DNA of 46,327 bases from Clostridiales bacterium (GCA_018333995.1 JAGXSG010000001.1:1-46327); one strand, 5' to 3'; numbered from the stretch's first letter, positions 28,166 to 37,667 are shown. The notes: generated by a model not told the origin, from the sequence alone. Numbers and translations: made by a program.

Positions 28166-29019
28166 CGCTTCCGCTCCCGCTTCCCCTTCCGCTCCCGCGC
28201 TCCGGCCACAAGCGCCGCAGCCGCGTGAGGATCGAGCGAAAAGCACGTCATCGGCACTCCGGCCTCACGAGCCATCACCTGCGCCCGGAGCACCTCGGGA
28301 ACCCGAAGGCCGGCGGCTTGGAAACGCGCGGGTTCGTCGATGAGCGCCCCCGCCCCTCCCGAGTACGCCAGAACCCCTTCCGATAGCACGATCACTCTAT
28401 CGGCGACACCGAGAAACTCCTCGACGTCGTGGGTGACGATGGCAACGCCCGCACGCTCACGCAACTCCTCCACGATCACGCGCACGGCGCGGCGCCCGCT
28501 CACATCAAGTCCGGTGGTGGGCTCGTCGAACAACACGATCTCCGGACGCATCGCGAGCACCCCCGCGATTGCGACGCGGTGCGCTTCGCCGCCTGAGAGC
28601 GCGAACGGGGACCGCGGGCCGAAAGTGCGCCAATCGAGGCCTACGCGCTCGAGCGCCTCCCGTGCCGCTTCGAGCGCGGCATCATGGCCGCGTCCGAGAT
28701 TTCGCGGACCGAACGCGACGTCTTCTTCAACCGTCTCGGCGAATAGTTGCGTCTGAGGCGACTGGAACACGAGTCCCACGCGCCCGATGATCTCTGGCGG
28801 ACGGCTGACCGGCGAACCATTCAGCATAACGGTGCCCTCGGCAGGCGAGAGCAGTCCTGCGGCGATCCTCAGTAGCGTCGACTTGCCCGACCCGGTCGCG
28901 CCGAGCACAAGCACGAGCTCGCCCCGGTCCACCTCGAGACCCACCCCAGAAAGCGCGCGCACAGCGAACGAGGTCCCTTGTGCGTATGTGTATCCGATGT
29001 CACGGAGCGCGAGTCTCAC
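28162..29019 (-). CDS. ecfA2: ECF transporter ATP-binding protein EcfA2
   Basis: A 285-residue ABC ATPase: P-loop GATGSGKS (40-47), Q loop in VGLVFQSPQTQLFA, signature LSGGEAHRVAIAG, Walker B IVLFDEPTTGLD and switch His in VTHDVEE. The signature reads EAHR where many EcfA proteins have QKRR. The C-terminal tail is very basic (ERKGKRERKR). It overlaps the previous ATPase gene and ecfT by 4 bases each. The EcfA2 assignment rests on gene order. Confidence 0.92.
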   Translation of the reverse strand: MRLALRDIGYTYAQGTSFAVRALSGVGLEVDRGELVLVLGATGSGKSTLLRIAAGLLSPAEGTVMLNGSPVSRPPEIIGRVGLVFQSPQTQLFAETVEEDVAFGPRNLGRGHDAALEAAREALERVGLDWRTFGPRSPFALSGGEAHRVAIAGVLAMRPEIVLFDEPTTGLDVSGRRAVRVIVEELRERAGVAIVTHDVEEFLGVADRVIVLSEGVLAYSGGAGALIDEPARFQAAGLRVPEVLRAQVMAREAGVPMTCFSLDPHAAAALVAGARERKGKRERKR

Positions 29020-29828
29020 AGCGCGGCCACCACGCTCTCGGCATCCATCGCCTCAAGGGGAACGGGCACGCCGAGGGACCTCAGTTCAGCGGCGAAACGA
29101 CCTATCGGGGGCAGAGACAGACCGAGGGACGTAAGCGCTGCCTCATCGCCCAAGATCCCGCGTGGATGACCGGAAAAAGCGATCCGCCCGGCAGTGAGAA
29201 CGATCACGCGATCAGCTACCGACGCGTCGGCGAGATGATGGGTAACGTGCAATACGCCCCGGCCCGCATCGATCTGTCGACTCACCGCCTCTAACACATC
29301 CAACCGCCCCTGCGGATCGAGCATGGAGGTCGGCTCATCCAACACAAGGTAGGCCGGTAAGAGCGCGAGGGCTCCGGCGATCGCGAGTCGTTGGCGTTGA
29401 CCGCCCGAGAGTTGATGCGGCTCGCGTGCCTCAAGACCCGCAAGTCCGACGGCCGCAAGCGCCTCATCCACACGCGTCCTCAACTCAGGGGCGGGAACGC
29501 CGAGGTTCTCGGGGCCAAAGGCGACATCTTCCTCAACCGTGGTGGCCACAATCTGATTGTCGGGATCCTGAAAGACCATGCCCACACTCGAGCGGACATC
29601 CCATGCGCGGGCCAGATCACCAGTGTCGATTCCATCGACCGTGACGCGGCCAGCAGACGGCGTCAGCAAGCCGTTAGCCAATCTTGCGAGGGTCGACTTC
29701 CCCGATCCGTTCGCCCCGAGCACCGCGACATGCTCACCAGGCCGCACGCTGAACGTGACGCCATCTAGCGCAACAGCGTTCTCGTCCGCGCCAGGATAGA
29801 CGTAGCTTACGTGGTCGAACACGATCAT
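29016..29828 (-). CDS. ecfA1: ECF transporter ATP-binding protein EcfA1
   Basis: A 270-residue ABC ATPase from ATG 29828 (MIVFDHVSYVYPG); an upstream in-frame extension crosses the 29856-29905 hairpin and is rejected. P-loop GANGSGKS (38-45), VGMVFQDPDNQIVATTVEED, signature LSGGQRQRLAIAG, Walker B YLVLDEPTSMLD and HVTHH are all intact. It pairs with EcfA2 to power EcfT-based uptake. The ribosome binding site is weak (AAGGGG well upstream). Confidence 0.93.
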   Translation of the reverse strand: MIVFDHVSYVYPGADENAVALDGVTFSVRPGEHVAVLGANGSGKSTLARLANGLLTPSAGRVTVDGIDTGDLARAWDVRSSVGMVFQDPDNQIVATTVEEDVAFGPENLGVPAPELRTRVDEALAAVGLAGLEAREPHQLSGGQRQRLAIAGALALLPAYLVLDEPTSMLDPQGRLDVLEAVSRQIDAGRGVLHVTHHLADASVADRVIVLTAGRIAFSGHPRGILGDEAALTSLGLSLPPIGRFAAELRSLGVPVPLEAMDAESVVAAL

Positions 29829-29855
29829 CGCCCGCAGCACCCCTTGCCGTGCCGA

Positions 29856-29905
29856 GACGTACAGGGAGGGCCATGCACCTCGCGGTGAGACCCTCCCTGT
29901 ACGTC
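29856..29905. repeat. Long perfect inverted repeat between rplQ and ecfA1
   Basis: GACGTACAGGGAGGG (29856-29870) and CCCTCCCTGTACGTC (29891-29905) are exact 15-bp reverse complements. The 20-nt loop contains a second small stem, which in the minus-strand RNA reads CACC-GCGA-GGTG with a GNRA-type loop. No U tract follows on either strand. It could be a transcript processing or stability element, a protein-binding RNA, or a non-canonical terminator at the end of the alpha operon. Confidence 0.75.
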
Positions 29906-29943
29906 GCCGTGGCGCCGATAGCGCCATCCGAGACCGATAGTGG

Positions 29944-30297
29944 CTACTCGACGAGTTCGAGAATCACCATCGGCGCGGCGTCTCCCTTCCTCGGGCCGAG
30001 CTTCAGGATACGCGTGTACCCGCCGTCGCGGCCTTCGAAACGCGGAGCGATATCCGCGAACACCTTGTGTACGACTTCCTTGTCGCCCAGCGCTGCGAGA
30101 GCGAGCCGCCGTGAGTGGAGGTCGCCACGCTTTCCCCATGTGATGACCTTGTCCACCAGCGTACGGACTTCTTTCGCACGGGTCTCGGTGGTCTTGATCC
30201 GCTCGCTCTTGAACACGGCGATCGCAAGACTGCGGAGCATCGCCTTTGTGTGACTCGCGTCCGTTCCGAGCTTACGGCCCTTCTTGAGATGTCTCAT
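29944..30297 (-). CDS. rplQ: 50S ribosomal protein L17
   Basis: 117 residues, standard length. [20 protein letters not shown] opens the protein and [13 protein letters not shown] follows, as in the family. It is the last gene of the alpha operon and lies 17 nt after rpoA; the structured spacer 29856-29905 separates it from ecfA1. Confidence 0.98.
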   Translation of the reverse strand: MRHLKKGRKLGTDASHTKAMLRSLAIAVFKSERIKTTETRAKEVRTLVDKVITWGKRGDLHSRRLALAALGDKEVVHKVFADIAPRFEGRDGGYTRILKLGPRKGDAAPMVILELVE

Positions 30298-30314
30298 CTT
30301 CAGCTGTCTCCCAC

Positions 30315-31253
30315 TTATGCCTTCAGTCCCAAGCCCATGTGCTGGAGTTTGTCTTTGACTTCCTCGATGGACTTCGCGCCAAAGTTACGGATGTTGAGCA
30401 GGTCGCCCTCGGAGCACTCCGCAAGCTGACCGATCGTGTTGATGCCCTGCCGCTTGAGGCAGTTGTACGAGCGAACCGAAAGATCGAGCTCCTCAATCGG
30501 CGTATCGAGCTGAGTGTCACCGTCCGCGTCGCTGTCCTCGAATATCGTTCCATCAGGGAGCGAGCCCGTGGCCTGCGCGGCGAACAGCAGCATGTGCTCT
30601 TCGATGATGCGGCCCGCGCGAGCAACCGCATCGCCGGGCGTGATCGCGGCGTTGGTCTCGACCTCGAGGATCAGCTTGTCGTAGTCGGTACGCTGGCCGA
30701 CACGCGTGTTTTCGACCACGTAGGTGCACCGCGACACTGGGCTGAACAGCGAGTCAATCGTGATGACACCGATCGGGTCCTCGACACGCTTGTTGCGGTC
30801 CGCCGAGACATAACCCCGTCCCACGCCGACACGCACGCCCATCTCAAGCTTGCCCTTGCCGTTGAGCGTCGCAATAACGTGTTCGGGGTTGACCAGCTCG
30901 AACTCGGCTGGAACCCTGAGGTCCGCTCCCGTTACGACTCCGGGTCCGGTCGCACTGAGAGTCGCTACCGCGTCACCGGCGCCAATGCCGGTCTCGCGAA
31001 ACACGAGCCCTTTGATGTTGAGGACGATGTCCGTTACATCCTCGCGCACCCCCTCGACGGTGGCGAACTCGTGCTGCACGCCCTCGATACGGATCGATGT
31101 CGCGGCGGCGCCCTCAAGCGAGGAGAGCAGCACGCGACGCATGCAGTTGCCGAGCGTGTATCCAAAGCCCCGCTCGAGCGGCTCAACGACGTAGCGGGCC
31201 ACCCGCTCGTCGACGGGCACTACGTTCACGCGCGGTCTCATGAACTCTGTCAT
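30315..31253 (-). CDS. rpoA: RNA polymerase alpha subunit
   Basis: 312 residues with both domains: the N-terminal assembly domain (about 1-228; [40 protein letters not shown]) and the C-terminal domain (about 245-312; [29 protein letters not shown]) that contacts UP elements and activators. ATG 31253 follows AAGGAGG by 7 nt. It is in the usual place between rpsD and rplQ. Confidence 0.98.
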   Translation of the reverse strand: MTEFMRPRVNVVPVDERVARYVVEPLERGFGYTLGNCMRRVLLSSLEGAAATSIRIEGVQHEFATVEGVREDVTDIVLNIKGLVFRETGIGAGDAVATLSATGPGVVTGADLRVPAEFELVNPEHVIATLNGKGKLEMGVRVGVGRGYVSADRNKRVEDPIGVITIDSLFSPVSRCTYVVENTRVGQRTDYDKLILEVETNAAITPGDAVARAGRIIEEHMLLFAAQATGSLPDGTIFEDSDADGDTQLDTPIEELDLSVRSYNCLKRQGINTIGQLAECSEGDLLNIRNFGAKSIEEVKDKLQHMGLGLKA

Positions 31254-31289
31254 CCAAGAGCCTCCTTGGCCTTCATACGTGCTGTGTCG

Positions 31290-31916
31290 TTACTTCGAGT
31301 ACAGCTCGACTATGAGCTGCTCACGGACGGGCGCGTCGATCTGATCACGATCAGGCAGCGACAGTACCTTGCCGGAAAGCTTCTCTATGTCGACCTCCAG
31401 CCACCCGGGGACCTCGATCTTCTCGGAAGAGATGAGCGCGGTCTTGATGACGAGGAGATCTTTTGCCTTCGGGCCAACGGCAACGGTGTCACCCGGGCGG
31501 ACACGGTACGACGGGATGTCGACGCGCCTTCCGTTCACCGTGATGTGACCGTGACGCACCACCTGCCTGGCCTCATCGCGTGACTTCGCAAACCCGAGAC
31601 GGTACACCACATTGTCAAGACGGCTCTCAAGGAGGCGGAGCAGGTTCTCGCCCGTGATCCCTGTCTGACGGTTGGCGATCTCGTAGTAGGTGCGAAACTG
31701 CCTTTCCAGCACTCCGTAGATCCTTTTGGCCTTCTGCTTCTCACGAAGCTGAACGCGGTACTCACTATCGCGAGGGCGGCGCTTGCCTGCCATTCCCGGC
31801 GGGAAGGGCCGTCGTTCGACGCCACACTTATCCGCGTAGCAGCGGTCGCCCTTCAGAAAGAGCTTGATTCCTTCGCGGCGGCACAATCTGCAGTCCGCCC
31901 CGGTGTAACGTGCCAT
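31290..31916 (-). CDS. rpsD: 30S ribosomal protein S4 (zinc-type)
   Basis: 208 residues. C9, C12, C26 and C31 near the N-terminus form the zinc-binding C+ version of S4. The S4 RNA-binding domain follows ([40 protein letters not shown]). Assembly protein of the 16S 5' domain and a likely translational regulator in other bacteria. In the usual place before rpoA. Confidence 0.97.
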   Translation of the reverse strand: MARYTGADCRLCRREGIKLFLKGDRCYADKCGVERRPFPPGMAGKRRPRDSEYRVQLREKQKAKRIYGVLERQFRTYYEIANRQTGITGENLLRLLESRLDNVVYRLGFAKSRDEARQVVRHGHITVNGRRVDIPSYRVRPGDTVAVGPKAKDLLVIKTALISSEKIEVPGWLEVDIEKLSGKVLSLPDRDQIDAPVREQLIVELYSK

Positions 31917-31936
31917 ATCGGTGGTCCTCCCGAGTG

Positions 31937-32338
31937 CTAGACGCGGCGGCGCTTACGCGGCCGGCAGCCATTGTGGGGTACGGGCGTACGATCCTGGATG
32001 CTCGCGATCTCGAGCCCCGCCGCCTGGAGCGTGCGGATAGCGGTCTCGCGGCCTGAGCCAGGACCCTTGACAAACACGGATACCTTGCGAACACCGTGCT
32101 CCTGTGCGACCTTGGCGCACGCCTCGGCCGCGAGCTGAGCGGCGAAGGGCGTTGACTTGCGTGAGCCCTTGAAGCCGGCGGTGCCGGCGGACTGCCACGC
32201 GATCACGTTCCCGTTGGGGTCGGTGATTGAGATGATGGTGTTGTTAAACGTACTCCTGATGTGCGCCTGACCAACGGCGATGTTCTTCCGCTCGCTCCTG
32301 CGCACACGTTTTTGAGCAGTCTTCTTCTTGGCAGCCAT
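31937..32338 (-). CDS. rpsK: 30S ribosomal protein S11
   Basis: 133 residues. [38 protein letters not shown] and the basic end [13 protein letters not shown] are family hallmarks. Platform protein of the small subunit. It starts 3 nt after rpsM and is followed by rpsD. Confidence 0.98.
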   Translation of the reverse strand: MAAKKKTAQKRVRRSERKNIAVGQAHIRSTFNNTIISITDPNGNVIAWQSAGTAGFKGSRKSTPFAAQLAAEACAKVAQEHGVRKVSVFVKGPGSGRETAIRTLQAAGLEIASIQDRTPVPHNGCRPRKRRRV

Positions 32339-32341
32339 ACC

Positions 32342-32716
32342 CTACTTGCCCTTCTTCTTCGCGCCGATCTGGCGGCGCGGTCCCTTGCGGGTCCGCGCGT
32401 TCGTGTGCGTGCGCTGCCCACGGACAGGCAGACCGCGACGATGGCGAAGGCCGCGATAACAGCCAATCTCCATCAGGCGCTTGATGTTCTGACCGACCTC
32501 GCGGCGCAGGTCGCCTTCGACTTCAAGTTCGCGGTCGATGAACTCCCGCAACCGGACGACCTCTTCTTCCGTGAGGTTCCGGACGCGCGTGGACGGGTCT
32601 ATCCCAGTTTCGCGCAGAATCGTCTGACTCGTGGTCAGACCGATCCCATAGATGTAGGTCAAACCAATCTCTACTCGCTTCTCGCGCGGTAGGTCAACAC
32701 CTGCGATTCGGGCCAC
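32342..32716 (-). CDS. rpsM: 30S ribosomal protein S13
   Basis: 124 residues from GTG 32716, 9 nt behind AGGAGG; the longer open frame upstream overlaps rpmJ and is rejected. [20 protein letters not shown] opens it and [16 protein letters not shown] closes the conserved part. Head protein contacting P-site tRNA and the large subunit. Confidence 0.97.
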   Translation of the reverse strand: MARIAGVDLPREKRVEIGLTYIYGIGLTTSQTILRETGIDPSTRVRNLTEEEVVRLREFIDRELEVEGDLRREVGQNIKRLMEIGCYRGLRHRRGLPVRGQRTHTNARTRKGPRRQIGAKKKGK

Positions 32717-32729
32717 TCCCGGATCCCTC

Positions 32730-32843
32730 CTAACCCTGCCGCTGCTTGTGACGCGGGTTCTCGCAGATGACGAGAACCCGTCCATGGCGGCGAATGATCT
32801 TGCACTTATCACACATCGTCTTGACCGAAGGTCGCACTTTCAT
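32730..32843 (-). CDS. rpmJ: 50S ribosomal protein L36 (zinc-type)
   Basis: A 37-residue gene recognised by direct translation: [20 protein letters not shown] opens it and NPRHKQRQG ends it. C11, C14, C27 and H32 make the zinc-binding C+ form. It lies between infA and rpsM as in most bacteria and ends 13 nt before the rpsM start. A perfect 10-bp inverted repeat (32754-32763 / 32771-32780) is embedded in its coding sequence. Confidence 0.97.
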   Translation of the reverse strand: MKVRPSVKTMCDKCKIIRRHGRVLVICENPRHKQRQG

Positions 32844-32960
32844 GACGCCCTACCCTTTCGGCATCGTTCGATCTATCTACACACCCAGCCGCAGGTGCGA
32901 GGTTTCTCCTGTCATATCCACGCATCCGGGCGTATCCACAGCCCGCCTTCAGGACTCCCG

Positions 32961-33182
32961 CTACTTGTACCGGTACGTTATACGGCCCCGGGACAGATCG
33001 TACGGCGAGAGTTCCACGACCACCTTGTCGCCCGGCAGTATCCGGATGTAGTGCATCCTCATCTTGCCCGAGATGTGCGCAAGAACCTTGTGGCCGTTAT
33101 CCAGCTCCACCCTGAACATAGCGTTCGGCAGCGGTTCTAGGACCGTGCCTTCCATCTCTATCGAGTCTTCACGCTTGGTCAC
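32961..33182 (-). CDS. infA: Translation initiation factor IF-1
   Basis: 73 residues, an OB-fold: [39 protein letters not shown] and [18 protein letters not shown]. It binds the A site of the 30S subunit during initiation. The start is GTG 33182, with GGGAGG about 12 nt upstream, a rather long gap. A promoter is predicted at 33226-33254, making infA the first gene of the alpha operon transcript. Confidence 0.97.
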   Translation of the reverse strand: MTKREDSIEMEGTVLEPLPNAMFRVELDNGHKVLAHISGKMRMHYIRILPGDKVVVELSPYDLSRGRITYRYK

Positions 33183-33225
33183 GTGGCGCTGTATCCTCCC
33201 TAGGCTCTCCGAGCGGCAAATGGTT

Positions 33226-33254
33226 AGTATACTTATTCCTGTCGGTTGAGTCTA
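33226..33254 (-). promoter_or_regulatory. Promoter of the infA-rpmJ-rpsMKD-rpoA-rplQ operon
   Basis: On the minus strand TAGACT (33254-33249, 4 of 6 to TTGACA) is followed by a 17-bp spacer and TATACT (33231-33226, 5 of 6). It lies in an AT-richer stretch between map and infA. Transcription should begin about 37 nt before the GTG of infA. Confidence 0.6.
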
Positions 33255-33269
33255 TCGAATCCGCAATAC

Positions 33270-34016
33270 TCATGCAGCGGTGAGCACAATTGGCCCCTTC
33301 GCGGTCACCGCAACCGTGTGCTCGAAGTGCGCAGACAGCGATCCGTCTTCCGTGACGACACTCCAACCGTCGTCGAGCGCCCGCACCCCAGCGCCACCGG
33401 CATTCACCATCGGCTCGATCGCAAACACCATCCCTTCAGCCAGGACCGGACCTGTCCCAGCGCGCCCGTGATTGGGAATCTGGGGCTCCTCGTGCATCGA
33501 TTGGCCTATGCCGTGACCCACGTACTCACGTACCACAGAGAAGCCAGCCGCTTCGGCGACGGCTTGAACCGCCGCTGAGATGTCGTAGAGCCGCATCCCG
33601 GGATGGCATCGCTCGATTCCCGCCTCAAGCGCCAGACGGGTGGCCTCTACAAGTGCGAAGGCCTCGGGTTCCACGCGTCCCACAGTGAACGTCGCCGCAC
33701 AATCGCCGTAGTACCCGTCGAGAATCGCGCCTACATCCACAGACAGGATGTCCCCCTCGACCAGTACTCCCGCCCCTGGTATCCCGTGAACGACCGTGTT
33801 GTTAGGCGACGCGCATATGGTGGCGGGAAAGCCATGGTACCCCTTGAACGCGGGAACGGCGCCGCTCGACCGGATCACCTCTTCCGCGATACGGTCGAGA
33901 TGCCCGGTAGCAATCCCGGGGCATACCGCTTCACCGACAGCTTCCAGCGCGGCCGCTGCGATCCTGCCCGCCTCGCGCATAGTCTCAATCTCTGATGCCG
34001 ACTTGCAGATGATCAC
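33270..34016 (-). CDS. map: Type I methionine aminopeptidase
   Basis: 248 residues that remove the initiator Met. The five metal ligands are D94, D105, H168, E201 and E232, with the substrate His H77 in VVHGIPG. There is no N-terminal zinc-finger extension. GTG 34016 gives the standard MIICKSASEIETMREAG start although the ribosome binding site is poor. It lies 9 nt after adk, the common secY-adk-map order. Confidence 0.97.
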   Translation of the reverse strand: MIICKSASEIETMREAGRIAAAALEAVGEAVCPGIATGHLDRIAEEVIRSSGAVPAFKGYHGFPATICASPNNTVVHGIPGAGVLVEGDILSVDVGAILDGYYGDCAATFTVGRVEPEAFALVEATRLALEAGIERCHPGMRLYDISAAVQAVAEAAGFSVVREYVGHGIGQSMHEEPQIPNHGRAGTGPVLAEGMVFAIEPMVNAGGAGVRALDDGWSVVTEDGSLSAHFEHTVAVTAKGPIVLTAA

Positions 34017-34025
34017 GGGGCCGTG

Positions 34026-34670
34026 TTACTTCTCGACGGCCCGGCGAACGTCAGCAAAGACTTCATCGGCAGGACGATCGCCGTCGATCTGCCTGAGCAG
34101 ACCCTTCGCACGGTAGTAGTCGACGAGCGGCGCCGTCGACCTGTCATAGACCGCTAGCCGGTTTGTCACGGTCTCGACGGTGTCATCGTCACGCTGGTAG
34201 AGCTCGCCTCCACACGCGTCACACTTCGCGGGATCGGATGGCGGATCGGTGACAAGACTGTATATCTTCCCGCACTTCCTGCACGTGCGCCGTGAGGTGA
34301 GTCTCCTAACGATCACATCACGAGCGACGTCAATACTGATGACCGCGTCGATACCGCGACCGAGTTCGGCGAGAGCCCGGTCGAGCGCCTCGGCCTGAGC
34401 GTCGGTGCGAGGAAACCCGTCAAGGATGAACCCCCTGAGTGCGTCGGGCTCAGCAAGCCGATGCTTAACCAGTCCGATAACGACGAAATCGGGCACGAGC
34501 TCACCGGAGTCCATATAGGTCTTCGCCTGTATCCCCAGCGGGGTACCCGCCGCCACGGCTTTGCGAAGGATATCACCGGTAGAGATATGGGGAACGCCCC
34601 ACGTCTCGATCATCCTCTCGGCCTGGGTGCCTTTACCGGCGCCAGGCGCCCCAAGGAGGACAACATTCAT
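34026..34670 (-). CDS. adk: Adenylate kinase with zinc-binding lid
   Basis: 214 residues catalysing AMP + ATP to 2 ADP. P-loop GAPGAGKGTQAE starts at residue 7, DGFPRT (84-89) is the AMP-site motif, and the lid carries C130, C133, C150 and C153, the four-cysteine zinc site typical of Gram-positive enzymes. Downstream of secY as usual. Confidence 0.97.
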   Translation of the reverse strand: MNVVLLGAPGAGKGTQAERMIETWGVPHISTGDILRKAVAAGTPLGIQAKTYMDSGELVPDFVVIGLVKHRLAEPDALRGFILDGFPRTDAQAEALDRALAELGRGIDAVISIDVARDVIVRRLTSRRTCRKCGKIYSLVTDPPSDPAKCDACGGELYQRDDDTVETVTNRLAVYDRSTAPLVDYYRAKGLLRQIDGDRPADEVFADVRRAVEK

Positions 34671-34709
34671 CTTCTTACCCCTTCCGTGCTCATTGCGGCA
34701 TTCCGTTGT

Positions 34710-35960
34710 CTACTTGAAGAACCCGTCGTAGTGGCGCATCTTCAGCTGGCTCTCGAGTTGCGTCATGAACTCAAGTGAGACACCTACCATGATCAGGATT
34801 GACGCCCCTCCAAACTGCTGGAGTACGGTCACGCCGGTTCCCTGGAAGAGCGCTGTCGGTCCGATCGCGATAATCGCAAGGAAGATAGCGCCCGGCAGTG
34901 TGATCCGGTTCATGGTCTTCTCGAGATACGAGATCGTCGCCTTCCCTGGACGCACGCCGGGGATGAACCCGCCGTTCTTGCGCAGGTTATCTCCGAGGTC
35001 AATCGGATTGAACACCAGGGCGGTGTAGAAGTACGTGAAAAAGACGATGAGTCCAGCGAACATAGCGAGATAGAGCCAGCCTTCGGCAAGCGCGTTGCCG
35101 ACGGTTTCGAGCCACGGCACGCCTGTCAGCGCGGCGATCTGGGCCGGAAAGAACAGCACCGCCGAGGCGAATATGATCGGGATCACGTTCGCACCGTTGA
35201 TCTTAAGCGGAATATACGTGCCTGAACCTCCGTACACCTTTCTGCCCACCACTCGCTTCGCATACTGCACGGGTATGCGGCGCTGGCCACGGTCGATCGT
35301 CACAACCGCGGCGACCACGAAGACGAAGATGAACAGAAGTGCGACGGCAAGTACCAGATCGAGACTTACGGCCTGAACGATCGCGGCAGGGAATCCCGCG
35401 ACAATGCTGGCAAAGATCATCAGGGACATTCCGTTACCGATGCCTCGCTGCGTGACGAGCTCACCCATCCACATGACGAGCGCAGTGCCAGCGACCAGCG
35501 TGACCACGATGACGAAGCGGGTCACAAGGTCGAGTGTGACACCCACCGGCGCAAGATCCCGCTGGAAGAGCCCGATCATCGCGATAGCCTGTACGGTGGC
35601 GATAACCAGCGTCATATAGCGTGTGGTCTGCGTGATCTTCCTCTGACCCGCCTCGCCCTCCTTGGCCCATCGCTCTACCTTGGGGATGACTCCCTGAAGG
35701 AGCTGCATGATGATCGACGAGGTGATGTACGGCATGATTCCGAGCGCGAAGATCGCGAAGTTCGCGAGTGCGCCGCCAGAGAAGAGATTGAGCAGACCGA
35801 GCGCGGCCTGCCCTTCGATGAGGTTTCGGAGCCGTTCGAGATCAACACCGGGCACCGGGATGTGCGCGCCGACCCTGTACAGTGCGACGAGGCCGAAGGT
35901 GAACAGCAAGCGCCTGCGAAGTTCAGGAACCCGGAATGCGTTAGCGATGGCGGTGATCAC
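34710..35960 (-). CDS. secY: Protein translocase subunit SecY
   Basis: 416 residues with ten membrane helices forming the Sec channel. GLVALYRVGAHIPVPG, ALGIMPYITSSIIMQLL (helix 2), GIGNGMSLMIFASI, RRIPVQYAKRV (cytoplasmic loop) and NPIDLGDNLRKNGGFIPG are conserved. GTG 35960 overlaps the rplO stop by 4 bases. Last gene of the classical spc set. Confidence 0.98.
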   Translation of the reverse strand: MITAIANAFRVPELRRRLLFTFGLVALYRVGAHIPVPGVDLERLRNLIEGQAALGLLNLFSGGALANFAIFALGIMPYITSSIIMQLLQGVIPKVERWAKEGEAGQRKITQTTRYMTLVIATVQAIAMIGLFQRDLAPVGVTLDLVTRFVIVVTLVAGTALVMWMGELVTQRGIGNGMSLMIFASIVAGFPAAIVQAVSLDLVLAVALLFIFVFVVAAVVTIDRGQRRIPVQYAKRVVGRKVYGGSGTYIPLKINGANVIPIIFASAVLFFPAQIAALTGVPWLETVGNALAEGWLYLAMFAGLIVFFTYFYTALVFNPIDLGDNLRKNGGFIPGVRPGKATISYLEKTMNRITLPGAIFLAIIAIGPTALFQGTGVTVLQQFGGASILIMVGVSLEFMTQLESQLKMRHYDGFFK

Positions 35961-36403
35961 GGGGTATCGACCGTCCCCCCGGCGGCCTCGATCTTGGCCC
36001 GCGCCGGACCTGAGACCCTGTCGACTCTCACGGTCAAGGCCTTTGTAATCTCGCCATCACCAAGGACTTTAACCAGAACCGACTTGGACTTGATGATGCC
36101 GGTTTCGAACAGGGCGTCTATGTCCACGGTCGAACCAGGCTCGAAACGCTCTTCAAGGCGCGAAACGTTTACCACCGCGTACTCGGTTCGGAAGGGATTC
36201 TTGAACCCGGGAAGCTTAGGTAGCCGCATGTGGAGCGGGTTCTGGCCACCCTCGAATCCAGGGCCTTTGCCGCCCCCAGCACGTGAGAGTTGGCCCTTGT
36301 TACCCCGTCCTGAGCGACCGCCATGACCGGAACCGTGGCCCCGTCCCACACGCTTTGGCTTCTTCCGTGATCCCGGTGCCGGGAAAAGGTCGTGAATCTG
36401 CAT
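35957..36403 (-). CDS. rplO: 50S ribosomal protein L15
   Basis: 148 residues. The N-terminal glycine-rich arm VGRGHGSGHGGRSGRGNKGQ reaches into 23S rRNA, and the globular part (GFEGGQNPLHMRLPKLPGF) follows. It is separated from rpmD by a 133-base spacer, longer than most in the operon, which carries a hairpin (36485-36500). Confidence 0.97.
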   Translation of the reverse strand: MQIHDLFPAPGSRKKPKRVGRGHGSGHGGRSGRGNKGQLSRAGGGKGPGFEGGQNPLHMRLPKLPGFKNPFRTEYAVVNVSRLEERFEPGSTVDIDALFETGIIKSKSVLVKVLGDGEITKALTVRVDRVSGPARAKIEAAGGTVDTP

Positions 36404-36484
36404 CGTACGAATCTCCTCACTCGCTCCCGCCAGACACTGCCTGCGCGGGGCCGACCGCTCGCCGTCGGCTGACTACCGTGTCGT

Positions 36485-36500
36485 GCCCGCGCCTGCGGGC
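36485..36500. repeat. Inverted repeat in rpmD-rplO spacer
   Basis: GCCCGC and GCGGGC are exact complements around a 4-nt loop. A second, smaller CCGAC/GTCGG pairing lies downstream in the same 133-base spacer. No U tract follows in the direction of transcription. Confidence 0.5.
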
Positions 36501-36536
36501 GTCGTTTTGACTCTCGGAACCAGTCCTAGGTATCTC

Positions 36537-36728
36537 CTAGATGTCTTCAACTTCCACCAGATGCTTGACCTTGAAAACCATACCGCGGATGACGGCGGTG
36601 TCATCGTGGTCAACCGTGTGGTTGATGCGCTTGAGTCCAAGCGCGCGCACGGTCGCCTTCTGGTCCGCCGGCGATCCGATGACGCTCTTGAACTGACGAA
36701 CGCGAATCCTCTTGGTCTGGGCGCTCAC
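36537..36728 (-). CDS. rpmD: 50S ribosomal protein L30
   Basis: 63 residues from GTG 36728, with AGGAG upstream; the frame extends further into rpsE but that start is unlikely. RIRVRQFKSVIGSPADQKAT and ALGLKRINHTV are the family signature. It sits between rpsE and rplO as usual. Confidence 0.95.
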   Translation of the reverse strand: MSAQTKRIRVRQFKSVIGSPADQKATVRALGLKRINHTVDHDDTAVIRGMVFKVKHLVEVEDI

Positions 36729-36733
36729 GGGGC

Positions 36734-37243
36734 CTACTCCTCCCATCCGTACACCTGGCCCACGCTCTTACCGCGACGGCGCGCGATCTCCTGTGGGCTG
36801 GAAAGCGACTTCAATCCCTCGGCAGCAGCCTTGACCATGTTAAGAGCGTTGTCCGTGCCCAAGGACTTCGACAAGATGTCCTGCACGCCAGCCAGCTCCA
36901 GCAAGGCGCGCACGGGGCCACCCGCTATGATCCCGGTACCGGGCGACGCCGGCTTCAGGAGCACCCGCCCTGCGCCAAACTGGCCAATGACTTCATGGGG
37001 GATAGTGTTTTTCTGTAGCGGGATTTTGAACATGTTCTTCTTAGCGTCTTCGATGCCCTTCTTGATGGCGATGGGCACCTCGGCTGACTTGCCCATGCCC
37101 ACGCCCACGCTTCCGGCGCCATCACCCACGACGACGAGCGCCGTCAACGCGAAGCGACGACCGCCCTTGACCACCTTGGCCACGCGGTTGATATAGACGA
37201 CCTTCTCCTGGAGCTCTGAGACCGGGGCCTCTCTGCGAGCCAT
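36734..37243 (-). CDS. rpsE: 30S ribosomal protein S5
   Basis: 169 residues. The double-stranded RNA-binding N-terminal domain ([39 protein letters not shown]) is followed by the C-terminal part ([19 protein letters not shown]). Involved in decoding accuracy and mRNA helicase function. It lies between rplR and rpmD. Confidence 0.98.
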   Translation of the reverse strand: MARREAPVSELQEKVVYINRVAKVVKGGRRFALTALVVVGDGAGSVGVGMGKSAEVPIAIKKGIEDAKKNMFKIPLQKNTIPHEVIGQFGAGRVLLKPASPGTGIIAGGPVRALLELAGVQDILSKSLGTDNALNMVKAAAEGLKSLSSPQEIARRRGKSVGQVYGWEE

Positions 37244-37256
37244 ACCGTCTCCTCCC

Positions 37257-37625
37257 TTAGAACTTCAGTCCGGCGCTTCGGGCACCGTCGGCCAGGGCTT
37301 TGACACGTCCGTGATAGAGGCGGCCCCCGCGGTCAAATACCGCCTGGTTCACGCCAGCCTCAAGCGCCCTGCGCCCTAGTACCTCACCGACCGCTTTTGC
37401 GGCATCGATGTTGGAACCAGACGCGAGGGAAGGGCGCATCTCGGGATCGACGCTCGACGCGGAAGCAATCGTGTGCCCGCTGACGTCATCGATCAGCTGC
37501 GCGTAGACATGCGCGTTAGTTCGCGTCACCCGCAGACGCGGCTGCGCGGCCGTCCCGCTCACTTTGCCCCTGACTCGTCGCTGCCGACGGGCCAAACCAG
37601 CCGTCTTTGCTTTCAGTCGTTCCAT
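37257..37625 (-). CDS. rplR: 50S ribosomal protein L18
   Basis: 122 residues. [20 protein letters not shown] and the C-terminal [20 protein letters not shown] are characteristic. It binds 5S rRNA with L5. A 52-base spacer with a small hairpin (37650-37667) separates it from rplF. Confidence 0.98.
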   Translation of the reverse strand: MERLKAKTAGLARRQRRVRGKVSGTAAQPRLRVTRTNAHVYAQLIDDVSGHTIASASSVDPEMRPSLASGSNIDAAKAVGEVLGRRALEAGVNQAVFDRGGRLYHGRVKALADGARSAGLKF

Positions 37626-37649
37626 GCCTTCACCGCACTCCTCTTCAAC

Positions 37650-37667
37650 TCCGGCTCGATCGCCGGA
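37650..37667. repeat. Inverted repeat in rplF-rplR spacer
   Basis: TCCGGC (37650-37655) and GCCGGA (37662-37667) are exact complements with a 6-nt loop TCGATC. One of several spacer stem-loops in this operon, without a U tract. Confidence 0.45.

Noticed and set aside
30339-31583. 414-codon plus-strand open frame
   Set aside because: Antisense to rpoA and rpsD, both of which are certain; composition is that of a shadow frame.
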